From positions 62,001 through 126,000 of the forward strand of contig MKVX01000007.1 in assembly GCA_001899255.1 (NCBI GenBank): a stretch of 64,000 bases of DNA. Reading direction: 5' to 3'. Origin of the DNA: Rhizobiales bacterium 62-47 (GTDB lineage Bacteria > Pseudomonadota > Alphaproteobacteria > Rhizobiales > Xanthobacteraceae). Positions 16,665-26,218 of this stretch are shown piece by piece. The first letter of the stretch is position 1; each line of letters starts with the position of its first letter. The position numbers and the translations under genes were made by a program. The notes beneath the pieces were generated by a model. The model worked only from the letters and a program-made list of their open reading frames with translations. It was not told the origin of the DNA and did not search any database.

Positions 16665-19166
16665 GTGGTCCTAACGCCGGGGGTGTCGTTGTCACGCAAG
16701 CGACGGAATTCCTCCACGAAAATGCGGCCGCGGAAGGTCCCCGTCGAGGAAGGACCGACAGCGTCCGCAGCACCTGCGTCAGCAGGATCACGAGTCGCTC
16801 TGCGCTCGAAGCTAATCGTGCGGACGGCTTTCGCCTTCGCGCTGGCTTTGGTTTTCGCCTTAGGTCTTGTCTTTTGGCTTCTGAGCGGCAACGGGTCGCT
16901 CCCGGCTGCGCAAGATCATTCCGTCGTAGCCTTCGTTGGCAGCGAGACTTGCGCCGGTTGTCATCAGACCGAAGCCAAGCTTTGGAATGCCTCGCAGCAC
17001 AAGCTTGCGATGCAGCACGCCACCGACAAGACGGTGCTCGGCAACTTCAACGACGCGAGCTTCGACTATTTTGGCGTGCACTCCCGCTTCTTCCGCAAGG
17101 ACGGGAAATTTCTGGTCGAGACCGACGGACCGGACGGTCAGCTTGCCGTCTACGAAGTGAAGTACACTTTTGGCGTCGAGCCCTTGCAGCAATATCTAGT
17201 GGAATTCCCTGACGGCCGCGTTCAGGCGCTTTCGATCGCCTGGGACAGCCGGACGCGGGACAAAGGAGGCCAGCGCTGGTTTCACATCTATCCGAATGAG
17301 GCGATCAAGCACGACGATGTCCTGCACTGGACCAAGTTGAACCAGAACTGGAACTTCATGTGTGCGGAGTGCCACTCCACGGGCGTGCGCAAGAACTACG
17401 ACGACAAGACCGACCGCTTCGCAACCAGTTGGTCTGAGATCAGCGTCGGCTGTGAGGCCTGTCACGGCCAGGGCTCGCGTCACACCGCCTGGGCACATGA
17501 GAAACAAAGCTGGTGGCCATTCGGGAAGCGCGAGGATCCCAGCAAGGGACTGCTCGCCCTGCTCGACGAGCGCCGCGGCGTCGCCTGGCCAATCGATCCG
17601 CAAACCGGGATCGGAAGGCGGAGCGTCGCGCCTGCCATCCTTCGCAAGGAAGTCGAGACCTGCGGGTTGTGCCACGCACGGCGCGCCTCTTTCCACGAGG
17701 ACTGGGTGCCAGGCCTGTGGCTGTCACAAACCCATTTGGTCGAGCCGCTCGCACGCACGACCTATCATTCCGACGGCCAGATCCGTGACGTCGAAGAGCC
17801 GTACAATTATACGCCGTTCAAGGAGGGCAAGATGTTTGCCGCCGGCGTCACCTGCAGCGACTGTCACGAGCCGCACAGCGCAAAGCTTCGCGCATCAGGT
17901 GACGGCGTCTGCCTGCAATGTCATGCGCCGGACAAGTTCGCCGACGTCAAACATCATCACCACGGCGGGCCCGAGTCGCAGCCAACATGCATCTCATGCC
18001 ACATGCAGACGCGCACCTACATGGTCGTCGACCCTCGCCACGACCACACCTTCCGTGTCCCGCGGCCCGATCTATCGGCCAAATTGGGGACGCCAAACGC
18101 CTGCAACGATTGTCACCGAGACAAAACTGCCCAATGGGCGGCGACTGCGGTCGAACAATGGTTCGGCGCCGACCGAAAGGGTTTTCAGACCTTCGGCGCT
18201 GGCTTCCACGCCTCACGCACCGACCAGGCCGATGCCGCGGCCCTTCTCGGCGTCATCGCCGCGGACAATAATGTGCCGGCCGTCGCGCGCGCCAGTGCAC
18301 TCAGCGAACTCGCCTCGCACGTCTCGCCCGCTAACATCAATGCCGCACGAAGCGGGCTATCCGATCCCGATCCGATGGTACGGATCGGCGCACTCGACAT
18401 GCTCGCGAACCTGCCGGCTGCCCAGATCTGGCCGCTCGCCGCTCCTCTGCTGGCTGATCCCGTGCGCGGCGTCCGGATCAGGACAGCTTCACTGCTCGCG
18501 GCCGTCCCGGTCGCGAGGCAACCCCAGGCGGATCGGGCGCACTTCAATCAGGCAGCAGCGGAATTCGTCGACGCGCAACGTTCCAACGCCGAAAGGCCGG
18601 AGTCGCGGACCACGCTGGCGAACTTCTTCGCCCAGCGCGGACAGTCTGCCGAGGCCGAGACGGAATACAGGGCGGCGTTGCGGCTGAGCCCGCAATATAC
18701 CGTTGCCGCCGTCAATCTCGCCGATCTCTATCGGCAACTCGGCAGAGATCGCGAAGGCGAAAACGTGCTGCGCGCGGCGATCGGGACGTCTCCGCGCGAC
18801 GCTGCGCTGCACCATTCCCTTGGCCTAATCCTGACACGGCTGAAGCGCCCCGATGAAGCTCTCGGCGAATTCCGGAAGGCAGCCGAACTGGAGCCGGACA
18901 GCCCGCAATACGCCTATGTCTACGCGGTTGCGCTCCATTCAGGCGGCCGCGCCGAGGAAGCGATGTCGGTTCTGAAGAACGCTCTGACAAGCCATCCCAA
19001 CAATCGTAGTATCTTATTCGCGCTCATTGCCTTCAGTCGCACAAATGGCGATGCAGAAGCCGCCCTTGTCTATGCGCAACGCCTCGCAGTCATCACGCCC
19101 GACGACACCAATCTCGCGAAAATAATTGGCGACCTTCGGCAAGCAACCAAGCCTCCGTCCCGATGA
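16665..19166 (+). CDS. Membrane-anchored octahaem cytochrome c with HEAT-like and TPR repeats
   Basis: About 833 residues. A signal anchor (about 53-73) puts the rest in the periplasm. Eight C-x-x-C-H haem motifs follow in order: CAGCH (96-100), CAECH, CEACH, CGLCH, CSDCH, CLQCH, CISCH and CNDCH, within about residues 96-490. A HEAT-like stretch (ALSELASHVSPANINAARSG, then ALDMLANLPAAQIWPLAAPL) and TPRs (AEAETEYRAALRLSPQYTVA; DEALGEFRKAAELEPDSPQY) form the C-terminal third. The layout fits multihaem proteins related to the cytochrome c554 type, with a protein-docking tail. The start is uncertain; Met20 (16722) is an alternative. It is divergent from the DUF3141 gene. Electron partner unknown. 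Confidence 0.87.
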   Translation: MVLTPGVSLSRKRRNSSTKMRPRKVPVEEGPTASAAPASAGSRVALRSKLIVRTAFAFALALVFALGLVFWLLSGNGSLPAAQDHSVVAFVGSETCAGCHQTEAKLWNASQHKLAMQHATDKTVLGNFNDASFDYFGVHSRFFRKDGKFLVETDGPDGQLAVYEVKYTFGVEPLQQYLVEFPDGRVQALSIAWDSRTRDKGGQRWFHIYPNEAIKHDDVLHWTKLNQNWNFMCAECHSTGVRKNYDDKTDRFATSWSEISVGCEACHGQGSRHTAWAHEKQSWWPFGKREDPSKGLLALLDERRGVAWPIDPQTGIGRRSVAPAILRKEVETCGLCHARRASFHEDWVPGLWLSQTHLVEPLARTTYHSDGQIRDVEEPYNYTPFKEGKMFAAGVTCSDCHEPHSAKLRASGDGVCLQCHAPDKFADVKHHHHGGPESQPTCISCHMQTRTYMVVDPRHDHTFRVPRPDLSAKLGTPNACNDCHRDKTAQWAATAVEQWFGADRKGFQTFGAGFHASRTDQADAAALLGVIAADNNVPAVARASALSELASHVSPANINAARSGLSDPDPMVRIGALDMLANLPAAQIWPLAAPLLADPVRGVRIRTASLLAAVPVARQPQADRAHFNQAAAEFVDAQRSNAERPESRTTLANFFAQRGQSAEAETEYRAALRLSPQYTVAAVNLADLYRQLGRDREGENVLRAAIGTSPRDAALHHSLGLILTRLKRPDEALGEFRKAAELEPDSPQYAYVYAVALHSGGRAEEAMSVLKNALTSHPNNRSILFALIAFSRTNGDAEAALVYAQRLAVITPDDTNLAKIIGDLRQATKPPSR

Positions 19167-19240
19167 CATCTCGCGGCCGGGTGAAGCCGCAGACGACGGG
19201 CCCCTCGACCAGGGCGAAATGGCCCTTTGCTTCCATTCGA

Positions 19241-19272
19241 CTCCGATATTACGGAGAAGCTCCGACATTTCG
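19241..19272. promoter_or_regulatory. Tandem activator sites D
   Basis: CTCCGATATTACG (19241-19253) and CTCCGACATTTCG (19260-19272) are 19 bp apart. They have the same orientation towards their promoter as sites A-C. The proximal copy is 100 positions from the -24 T. Confidence 0.8.
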
Positions 19273-19371
19273 TGGCGCGCTTGTAGATGTCGCCTATCAG
19301 CGTATCCGCCGCGATCCCATATCGTGGTGATTTTGCGGGCATTTTCCATTGCTTCGACGTCACACTGGGAT

Positions 19372-19386
19372 TGGCCCGCTTCTTGC
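19372..19386 (+). promoter_or_regulatory. Sigma-54 promoter D (opgC)
   Basis: TGGCCCGCTTCTTGC, identical to promoter A, with GG-N10-GC spacing. The leader to the opgC ATG would be about 140 nt. Apart from this and the activator sites, I see nothing in the 370 bp before opgC. Confidence 0.85.
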
Positions 19387-19537
19387 GAACTCCAGAGCAC
19401 ATTCAAGGCGAAAGAACTTGTCGGTCGCCTTGGAGGGAGATGTGTCGCCGAACCGCACTCCAAAGCCGGCGATCTTCGGACAGATGGAATGCATTTGATC
19501 GGATTCAATCCTCAACAGGGCGGACTGCATCATTACA

Positions 19538-20725
19538 ATGCTCAGCCAAAACATGACCTCTCTCACGCATCAGGTCGGGCGCGACCTGCGGCTCGACTTG
19601 ATCCGCGGCATAGGGTTGTGGATGGTATTCCTCGATCACATTCCGGATGACGTCGTCGCTTGGCTGACGTTGCGAAACTACGGCTTCAGCGATGCTGCGG
19701 AGTTCTTCGTATTCATCTCCGGTTATCTGGCCGGATTCATCTACGCTCCGATCATGCACAGCGGTCAATTTCTAGCTGCCGTCAAGCGACTGCTGATGCG
19801 CGCCTGGCAGATGTACGTCGCTCACATCATGCTGTTCCTGATCTTTACCGCACAGATCGCGCGGACGGCTCGGCGGTTCGACAACCCGATGTACAAGGAT
19901 GAATTCAACGTCGCGTATTTTCTCGAACACCCCGACGTGTTGATCGGTCAGGCGCTTACGCTTCGGTATAAGCCAGTCGACCTGGACGTGCTGCCACTCT
20001 ATATTTCGCTGGTGGCGGCCTCACCGCTGATCCTGTGGTGCCTGCTGCGCCGACCTAACTGGACCCTTGTCGGCTCGATCGCGCTCTACATTCTGGCGCA
20101 TATATTCGATTGGAACTTCACCTCTTATCCGCCTGGAACACACTGGTACTTCAATCCATTCGCTTGGCAGTTGATGTTCGTATTCGGGGCATGGTGCGGC
20201 GTCGGAGGCATTGCTCAACTGAAGTCCCTGTTTCGGTCTCGTTTGGCGCTGATTGCGGCTATTGCCTGGATCCTCTTCGCGTTCCTGATCGTCATGACCT
20301 GGCACTCCCCGTTCCTCGGAGCCTTGGTGCCGAAATGGATGATCAAGGTGCTCTATCCAATCAACAAGACCGATCTCGATATACTGCGCTTGGCGCATTT
20401 CATGGCGCTTGCCTACGTTGTGGCGAGATATCTTCCGCAAGATTGGGCAGCACTTCATTCCAAATGGTTGCGTCCGTTGATCCTGTGCGGTCAGCATTCG
20501 CTGCCGCTCTTTTGTCTGGGTGTGTTCCTGTCCTTCGGAGCGCATTGGCTCCTGGTGCAGTACTCGCACAGCGTCCTTGCACAACTGGGCGTCAGCGCCG
20601 CCGGCGTGCTGATCATGGTCGCTGCTGCGTGGCTATTGGATCAGACTCAGAAAGTTCCAACTCTCTTCATCGATGCAGCGGAGCTCGAAGGAGTTAAACC
20701 CGCGGTCGAAGTCCGCAGAGCCTGA
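19538..20725 (+). CDS. opgC: OpgC-type acyltransferase-like membrane protein
   Basis: 395 residues with about ten membrane segments. The opening RDLRLDLIRGIGLWMVFLDH and the following FSDAAEFFVFISGYLAG are the typical start of OpgC, which succinylates osmoregulated periplasmic glucans in Rhodobacter and relatives. The conserved Arg/Asp near the N-terminus and His in FLDHIPDD fit the acyltransferase-3-like fold. The glucan synthesis genes (opgGH or ndvB type) are not in the window. Its sigma-54 promoter with paired activator sites ties envelope glucan modification to the hdeD/ABM/secreted-peptide regulon. The first Met is used; Met6 is possible. Confidence 0.85.
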   Translation: MLSQNMTSLTHQVGRDLRLDLIRGIGLWMVFLDHIPDDVVAWLTLRNYGFSDAAEFFVFISGYLAGFIYAPIMHSGQFLAAVKRLLMRAWQMYVAHIMLFLIFTAQIARTARRFDNPMYKDEFNVAYFLEHPDVLIGQALTLRYKPVDLDVLPLYISLVAASPLILWCLLRRPNWTLVGSIALYILAHIFDWNFTSYPPGTHWYFNPFAWQLMFVFGAWCGVGGIAQLKSLFRSRLALIAAIAWILFAFLIVMTWHSPFLGALVPKWMIKVLYPINKTDLDILRLAHFMALAYVVARYLPQDWAALHSKWLRPLILCGQHSLPLFCLGVFLSFGAHWLLVQYSHSVLAQLGVSAAGVLIMVAAAWLLDQTQKVPTLFIDAAELEGVKPAVEVRRA

Positions 20726-21357
20726 TTCAGCAATGAAGCGGATCGCTGCATCACGACCGGCTGTGCCGGCCGGATCGTATCCGGCATTTTTGCCACGCGC
20801 CCGGAGACTGGAATGATGCCGAACTCGATGCCCATCTTGATGTCGGTACGGCCTTGCTCATAGGCCGTCATCTTTTCGCGCTGCCGCAACAGCGTCTCGG
20901 CTTCGACGTCTTGTTCGATGAAGGCCTCGAACAACTCCCGGTACCCGGGCTCGCGGGCATTTGGATCGAAGTCGCGCGCCTGCGTGCGGCGATTCAAGTT
21001 CTCCAGCATCTCTTCGTAGCTGCGCCGAGCGAATAGGCGATCATCCGTGAGAGGAAGTCAGTGGCGCCAGAAGCAGATCGAGATAGAAGCAAAGGAAAGA
21101 GAAGCAAGAATCCAGCAGCGCAACCGGCGTGAATCGGACGTCAGCGGGGGAGCGAGTATCAATCCGAACTCGCCGGCCTGATTTCCGGTCCGTCCCGAGC
21201 AGCGCGAAGCCCAGTTCATCCGCTTGCGCGACCGTATCGAGGCATGTGCGGCCAGCAAGTATCGAGCGACGGAGCTTGAAGGCAATCCTCGGGGTCGTGC
21301 TGCGCGGCATCGATTTCAGGATGTAGAAACCGCGACGTCTCGCCATCGGAACGGTTC
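20726..21357. other. Decayed stretch; one unidentified minus-strand frame
   Basis: A minus-strand frame (20647-21009, overlapping the end of opgC) reads like real protein in its first 100 residues (RELFEAFIEQDVEAETLLRQ; TAYEQGRTDIKMGIEFGIIP) and is open upstream to about 21050. I do not recognise it. It has no convincing ribosome site, and its last 25 residues are opposite opgC, so it is probably a remnant. Nothing else is recognisable up to the GMC fragment. Confidence 0.3.
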
Positions 21358-21560
21358 TTCGCCTGCGGCATCTGTTCCAAGGCACGTCCGCAGACCTGCA
21401 TGCCGCCTGCCCTGTTACGCCTGCCGGATTTCACCGCGCAGACTGAGTCCGAAGTTCTCAAGATCAATCTCGATTCAACCGGCAAGCGCGCAGCCGGCGT
21501 CACGTATGTCGATACATCAGGAGAGGAATGGGAGCAGCCCCCGGACATCGTGCTGTTATG
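21358..21560 (+). pseudogene. GMC oxidoreductase fragment, left of the inserted element
   Basis: The frame reads CGICSKARPQTCMPPALLRL, then FTAQTESEVLKINLDSTGKR, then GVTYVDTSGEEWEQPPDIVL with LLC, an internal part of a glucose-methanol-choline oxidoreductase of the gluconate-2-dehydrogenase-like type. It stops abruptly at the inverted repeat at 21561 and resumes in frame at 42204. The part to the left is already lost, so the gene was probably decaying before or after the insertion. Confidence 0.82.
21553..21560. repeat. Target-site duplication, left copy
   Basis: CTGTTATG directly precedes the left inverted repeat. The same 8 bp directly follow the right inverted repeat at 42204-42211. Confidence 0.85.
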
Positions 21561-21578
21561 CGAAATTAGGTAGCAAAC
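21561..21578 (+). repeat. Left terminal inverted repeat
   Basis: CGAAATTAGGTAGCAAAC; its exact reverse complement is at 42186-42203. About 160 bp between this end and the stop of the first gene hold nothing recognisable. Confidence 0.85.
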
Positions 21579-21737
21579 ACCACTAAGTCGATACCAAGTT
21601 ACTGATACTGCATAAAATTCTATTTCAAAAAGTTTGAACGCCGCAGTTCGGATCCATCCACCAAACTTGTTGTCGCTCTGATTGCCGTCTCCGCTGGGGG
21701 CACCGTTCGGCCAGGTCCGGTGCGCCGGCGGCTAGAG

Positions 21738-22916
21738 TTAGGTCATAGCAAGAGACTCAGATAATGTATTCGCTTCGTGCTTGCCGGTCACCTCCACAAC
21801 CTGCGGCTCCGTACTAGCGACTCCTACTCCGATCTCTTGATCGTCCTCGTAAGGATACAGATAGGTCGCGCTCACGTCCCAAGCCACCTGGACCGGAGCA
21901 TCAGACTCGATGCTGCGATCCATCGTTCCGTCGACGATGAAGCTGGTCATCTCGTCCACCCTCACCTCGTACTGAACCACCTTGCCGGTAAACTTCTGCC
22001 GGACGACGCGGCCCGGCAAAACGTTCGATCCGTTCTGGCTCGCAACCTCCGCGATACGCAGATGCTCCGGCCGTACAGCAACGAGGACCTGATCGCCCAG
22101 CGAGAACTTGCGTTCGTCCTTTGTGGGACAGAGCAGCATGCCCTTCGAGGTTGAAATACGATAAGCGCCGGCTTGCTTCTCTTGCAGCTTTCCCGGAACG
22201 AAATTGATCTTGCCCAGGAAGAATGCTGCGAACGGTGTTGCGGGATTACGATAGATTTCCCTCGGCGTACCCAGTTGCTCGATCTTACCTCTACGCATGA
22301 GGGCAATTCGATTGGAGAGACTGAGGGCCTCCTCCTGATCGTGGGTCACGTATATCGTCGTAATTCCCAGCTTCTGCTGGATGACAGCAAGTTCATGCTG
22401 CATTGCTTCGCGAAGCTTCAGATCGAGCGCGCCAAGCGGCTCATCCATCAACAGTACGGCAGGCGTATGAGCAAGCGCTCTGGCGATCGCCACCCGCTGC
22501 TGCTGGCCTCCCGAAAGCTCCGACGGAAATCGTTCACCAACCGCGGGTAGCCTGATGAGGGCGAGGAGCTCCCTCACCCGTTTGGAGATATCCGCCTTGG
22601 GCATTCCGGCGGCCCGGAGAGCGAAACCTACGTTATCGGCGACGTTGAGATGGGGAAAGAGCGCGTAGTCTTGGAAGACCATCCCCAAACGCCGCTTCTG
22701 AGTAGGCGTGCGGGTCATGTCCGTGCCGTTGAACAAGACCCGCCCAGTGTCAGGGCTGACGAAACCGGCTACCATCCGCAAGGTGGTCGTCTTTCCGCAT
22801 CCCGATGGACCGAGCAACGTCAGAAACTCTCCCTCCTTCACGTCAATACTGACGATATCGAGGACATTCTGTCCGCCGTACCATTTCGCGAGATTTTCCA
22901 ACGTAACTCGGGCCAT
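21738..22916 (-). CDS. ABC transporter ATP-binding protein, PotA-like
   Basis: 392 residues. Walker A GPSGCGKTT (about 37-45), signature LSGGQQQRVAIARAL, Walker B VLLMDEPLGALD and the H-loop VTHDQEEAL are all intact. The C-terminal 150 residues form the TOBE/OB domain typical of importers of the spermidine/putrescine, iron and phosphonate group. It is the last gene of the importer operon (two permeases, a binding protein, this ATPase). Together they should import a small polar compound, probably the substrate of the catabolic operon next door. Substrate not determinable. Confidence 0.92.
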   Translation of the reverse strand: MARVTLENLAKWYGGQNVLDIVSIDVKEGEFLTLLGPSGCGKTTTLRMVAGFVSPDTGRVLFNGTDMTRTPTQKRRLGMVFQDYALFPHLNVADNVGFALRAAGMPKADISKRVRELLALIRLPAVGERFPSELSGGQQQRVAIARALAHTPAVLLMDEPLGALDLKLREAMQHELAVIQQKLGITTIYVTHDQEEALSLSNRIALMRRGKIEQLGTPREIYRNPATPFAAFFLGKINFVPGKLQEKQAGAYRISTSKGMLLCPTKDERKFSLGDQVLVAVRPEHLRIAEVASQNGSNVLPGRVVRQKFTGKVVQYEVRVDEMTSFIVDGTMDRSIESDAPVQVAWDVSATYLYPYEDDQEIGVGVASTEPQVVEVTGKHEANTLSESLAMT

Positions 22917-22927
22917 ATTCTACTCTC

Positions 22928-24004
22928 TCACCCGTTGATTGTGCGCAACCAGCTCGCGCGCCACTTCTCGACGTTCACTTTATTCCAGTCCATCGTGTAC
23001 GTCTTGGCGAGATCCTCTTCCGACAGCAGCATAAACTTGCTGATAACGGGATCGCTCGCCAGTTGCCGCCTCGCCTCGATGTTCACCGGTGCGACACCCA
23101 TCGGCTTGGCGAAATTGACCTGGGACTCGGTGTCGAGGAACTGGTTGATGAAGGCGGCGGCCGCTTCCGCATTCTTCGTACCTTTCACAATTCCAAGATA
23201 ATTGAACTCGATCTCACCGCGCTTGTCGCCGAGCGTCGGATGAATCATCCCCATCTTCTGCCCCGCATTTGCCAATCGCAAAGCCATGCCGGCGTGCCAG
23301 GGAGCTGCGACGATGTCGCCCAGAGACATTTTCTGGGCGAGCTCGACCGCCGCGGAGTAGTAGTAGAGCGGCCTCATCTTCTTCGCGGCGGCGAAGCCCG
23401 GTTCCGGATTGCTCTCGCTTCCGCCGTTTGCCAGAGCGAGCAATGTCACGGCAGGCCAATGCTGCGGATTGACGACGTCCGGGAACGCCAGCTTGTTCGC
23501 GTATACACTATTCTGAAGATCCATCAGGGTCTTCGGAAGTGGCAGCTTGTCAGCCTCGAACCTGTCCGCACGATACACAATGCCATTCTGGACCATGTGG
23601 TAGGCCACGGCCTTGCCTTCCGTGATCGAGACCGAGGTTTTCTTCAGATTCGGGATATGCGCCTCCGGCAGATCCTCGAGAAAACCATTTCGGGTCATGG
23701 CGATCCGCTCAGCCGGCGAGATTTCCATCACGTCGATCGGAACGGCAGCTCCACGAGCCGCAACGATCTTGGCAAAGTTATCGGCCGGATTTCCCGGCAC
23801 GTACTCGATCTTGACGCCTCGCGCCTCGAGCTTCGATCCCACGAAGCTCTGAATCGCGTCCTTCCAGCCACCGCCGAAGACGCCGACACGGAGGGTAACA
23901 TTATCGAAACGCTTTTGATCTTGCGCCGACGCGCGCCTTGCACCGAGCATCAAGCCACTTGATGCGAGGGCGGTAGTGAAACTACGTCTAGTCAATCCAC
24001 TCAT
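22928..24004 (-). CDS. ABC transporter substrate-binding protein, PotD-like
   Basis: 358 residues from the Met at 24004, chosen because GAGG lies upstream and the product starts MSGLTRRSFTTALASSGLML, a twin-arginine signal. Earlier in-frame Met adds nine residues. The fold is the type II periplasmic binding protein of polyamine/iron importers (VTLRVGVFGGGWKDAIQSFV, YVPGNPADNFAKIVA, NYLGIVKGTKNAEAAAAFIN). Tat export suggests it folds before export. It lies 11 bp upstream of the ATPase gene. Confidence 0.88.
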   Translation of the reverse strand: MSGLTRRSFTTALASSGLMLGARRASAQDQKRFDNVTLRVGVFGGGWKDAIQSFVGSKLEARGVKIEYVPGNPADNFAKIVAARGAAVPIDVMEISPAERIAMTRNGFLEDLPEAHIPNLKKTSVSITEGKAVAYHMVQNGIVYRADRFEADKLPLPKTLMDLQNSVYANKLAFPDVVNPQHWPAVTLLALANGGSESNPEPGFAAAKKMRPLYYYSAAVELAQKMSLGDIVAAPWHAGMALRLANAGQKMGMIHPTLGDKRGEIEFNYLGIVKGTKNAEAAAAFINQFLDTESQVNFAKPMGVAPVNIEARRQLASDPVISKFMLLSEEDLAKTYTMDWNKVNVEKWRASWLRTING

Positions 24005-24040
24005 GGCGTACCTCACGTTGCAGTTGGTCAATCGGCAGTT

Positions 24041-24856
24041 TCATCGTGGAATCATGTCCAGTCCGACTAATCTTTGAATCACCCATAGCGACACCACCGA
24101 CATAGCCGCGATCAGAGTCGATATGGCGAGGACAGACGGATTGAAGTCAAACTGAAGCGTGTTGAAAATCTCGACGGGCAATGTCGTATAAGAAGACGAC
24201 GATAGGAATATCGAGAGCGGCACATCACCGAATGCCACAACAAAGGCATAAAGCATCCCGGCGATAATGCTCGGACGAATGATCGGAAACGTGACCGACC
24301 AGAACGTGCGCCATCGGCTACAACCAAGAATTGCCGCGGCCTCATCAAGACGGGGGTTCAAGCGCTCCAACATCGCGCCCACCGTCCCGACCACATAAGG
24401 CATCCCGACAAAAACATAGGCAACGATCAGGCCGGGAAGCGTCGCGGCGAGCCTCACGCCCATCAGGGCCTGAAGGCTATAATAAAACTGCAAGAATACG
24501 ACGCCGGTCACGACCAGCGGAATCTGCAAGGGCATCCGGAAGAACGATCTCAACCACTCCACGCCGGGCAGCTTTCCTCTCACAATGCCCAGCGCCGCGA
24601 GCACGCCGAGAGCCGCAGAGATGACAGACGCGACCGAGGCGGCAGTGAAACTCACTCCCAGTGCGTGCCAATATTTTGGAGGAATCTCCCGATACCATTT
24701 CAATCCGAGTTCATGAGGCGGGAACCGCGCAGCAAAGTAAGCTCCGGAGTCGAACGATGATGCGCTCACCACGATCAGAGGAGCCACGAGAAAGACGAAC
24801 ACGCAGAGGACAAATGCATATCCTAATCGGCGACGAAGAGCGTCTGCTGTCAGCAT
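24041..24856 (-). CDS. ABC transporter permease, PotC-like
   Basis: 271 residues, six membrane segments. The cytoplasmic EAA loop reads EAAAILGCSRWRTFWSVTFP, the contact with the ATPase. It starts 2 bp after the first permease gene and lies 36 bp from the binding-protein gene, consistent with one operon. Confidence 0.9.
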   Translation of the reverse strand: MLTADALRRRLGYAFVLCVFVFLVAPLIVVSASSFDSGAYFAARFPPHELGLKWYREIPPKYWHALGVSFTAASVASVISAALGVLAALGIVRGKLPGVEWLRSFFRMPLQIPLVVTGVVFLQFYYSLQALMGVRLAATLPGLIVAYVFVGMPYVVGTVGAMLERLNPRLDEAAAILGCSRWRTFWSVTFPIIRPSIIAGMLYAFVVAFGDVPLSIFLSSSSYTTLPVEIFNTLQFDFNPSVLAISTLIAAMSVVSLWVIQRLVGLDMIPR

Positions 24857-24858
24857 AG

Positions 24859-25767
24859 CTAAGCAGCCTTCTTAACAAAAGTGGAGACAGCTGCGGGAGC
24901 CGGTGATGCCATGCGCCGGAATCGCCCCTGACGCGACATCAGATATCCGGCCAACACGTTGAGGCAGAACACCGACACCAGAAGAATGGTCGATAAGCTC
25001 GCCGCAAATGGATAATCCACATCGAGAATCACGCTGCGCTGAATCAGGATCGGAAACGTCAGGACGCGACCACCACCCAACAAGGCGGGCGTCGTGAATG
25101 CACCCATCGCCAGATTAAATACCATCAGCGTCGCAGCGATCATGCCCGGCTTAACGATCGGAATAATCACTCCGTAAAACACCCGCGCGCGCGAAGCGCC
25201 ATGCGCGTGGGCCGCCTCTTCGAGACTAAGAGGGACGGTGCTGATCACCGTGCCGAGCAAAAGCACGATCAACGGTAGAGTGAAATGCACGAGGCCGACG
25301 ACGACACCCGCCTCAGACCCGAGCCATCCCAGGGGCTTCGAGAATACGGACAGAGCCTGGTTCACCACGCCATTTTGGCTCAGCAGGATAATCAGCCCGA
25401 CGTCCTTGACGACCGGCGTAATGAACATGGCGGCCACAAGGAGGCCAACGAGCGTTGCCTTCCTGCGGGAAGTCATCCTGGCAATTACGTAGCTCACCGG
25501 AAAACCAATGGCGAGGCAGATCGAGGCCGACAAAGCCGAGAGGCCGATGGTACGCAACAATGACCCGACGTATAGCGGATCGGTGAATACTCTCACGTAG
25601 TTGGCAAGCGTCCACTCTTCGCCGATACGACCATAGCCCAAGTTCTCGTGGAAGCTCGCGGCGATGAAGTACGCCTGAGGAAATGCAAACAACACGAATG
25701 ACACTGCCAGCGGAATGATGAGCAGCAATCTCCAGGGGCGAGGATCGTCAACGAGTGTCACAGGCAT
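24859..25767 (-). CDS. ABC transporter permease, PotB-like
   Basis: 302 residues with six membrane segments and the EAA loop EEAAHAHGASRARVFYGVII. It is the first gene of the importer operon. A perfect 16-bp palindrome ends about 12 bp before its start, so the regulator would sit on the promoter or ribosome site. The C-terminal 25 residues are charged and variable. Confidence 0.9.
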   Translation of the reverse strand: MPVTLVDDPRPWRLLLIIPLAVSFVLFAFPQAYFIAASFHENLGYGRIGEEWTLANYVRVFTDPLYVGSLLRTIGLSALSASICLAIGFPVSYVIARMTSRRKATLVGLLVAAMFITPVVKDVGLIILLSQNGVVNQALSVFSKPLGWLGSEAGVVVGLVHFTLPLIVLLLGTVISTVPLSLEEAAHAHGASRARVFYGVIIPIVKPGMIAATLMVFNLAMGAFTTPALLGGGRVLTFPILIQRSVILDVDYPFAASLSTILLVSVFCLNVLAGYLMSRQGRFRRMASPAPAAVSTFVKKAA

Positions 25768-25775
25768 AACCCACT

Positions 25776-25797
25776 ATTCGATACGTACGTATCGTAT
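25776..25797. promoter_or_regulatory. Operator-like palindrome before the importer operon
   Basis: CGATACGTACGTATCG (25779-25794) is a perfect 16-bp palindrome. The half-sites CGATAC/GTATCG recur in most promoter regions of the element. Confidence 0.7.
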
Positions 25798-25880
25798 TGT
25801 GCTCCGTCCCAGCCGACAAGCATGTTGTTGAAGCGAGGATTACCCATGCAGTAGACTTCCCTTTCGTTGATCTGTTATAT

Positions 25881-25909
25881 TCGATACGCATATATTGCTA
25901 TACGATACC
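25881..25909. promoter_or_regulatory. Paired CGATAC sites between importer operon and aldolase
   Basis: Two CGATAC cores at 25882-25887 and 25903-25908 (21 bp apart) lie in an AT-rich stretch (TATATTCGATACGCATATAT). The 450-bp divergent gap between the importer operon and the aldolase gene holds these and the palindrome at 25779, and no gene. Confidence 0.6.
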
Positions 25910-26218
25910 ATGTCATCTAAGCTTCGTCAATGTCGGAAGGGCTTGAGGCAGAGTTGGCACCGGCTGTGAACAACACAATTTCCTCGTCCTCAAAATCGCT
26001 CCGCAGGTGGTTACGTTGGCCGGCCGCGACAATTCAGCGCGACCGTTACGCGCTTCTTCGCGACCCGAACAGAACCGCGACGGCCTGCGACGTTCGCGAC
26101 AACTTCCTTGGTTCGCTCTCATACTGGGTGCCGTGGCTGGCAGGCCATCAACTCAACATCGCTATTAGACATCCCGCGGATCGTCGCCCATCCTCTCACA
26201 TCGAAACGGAGCTTCACC

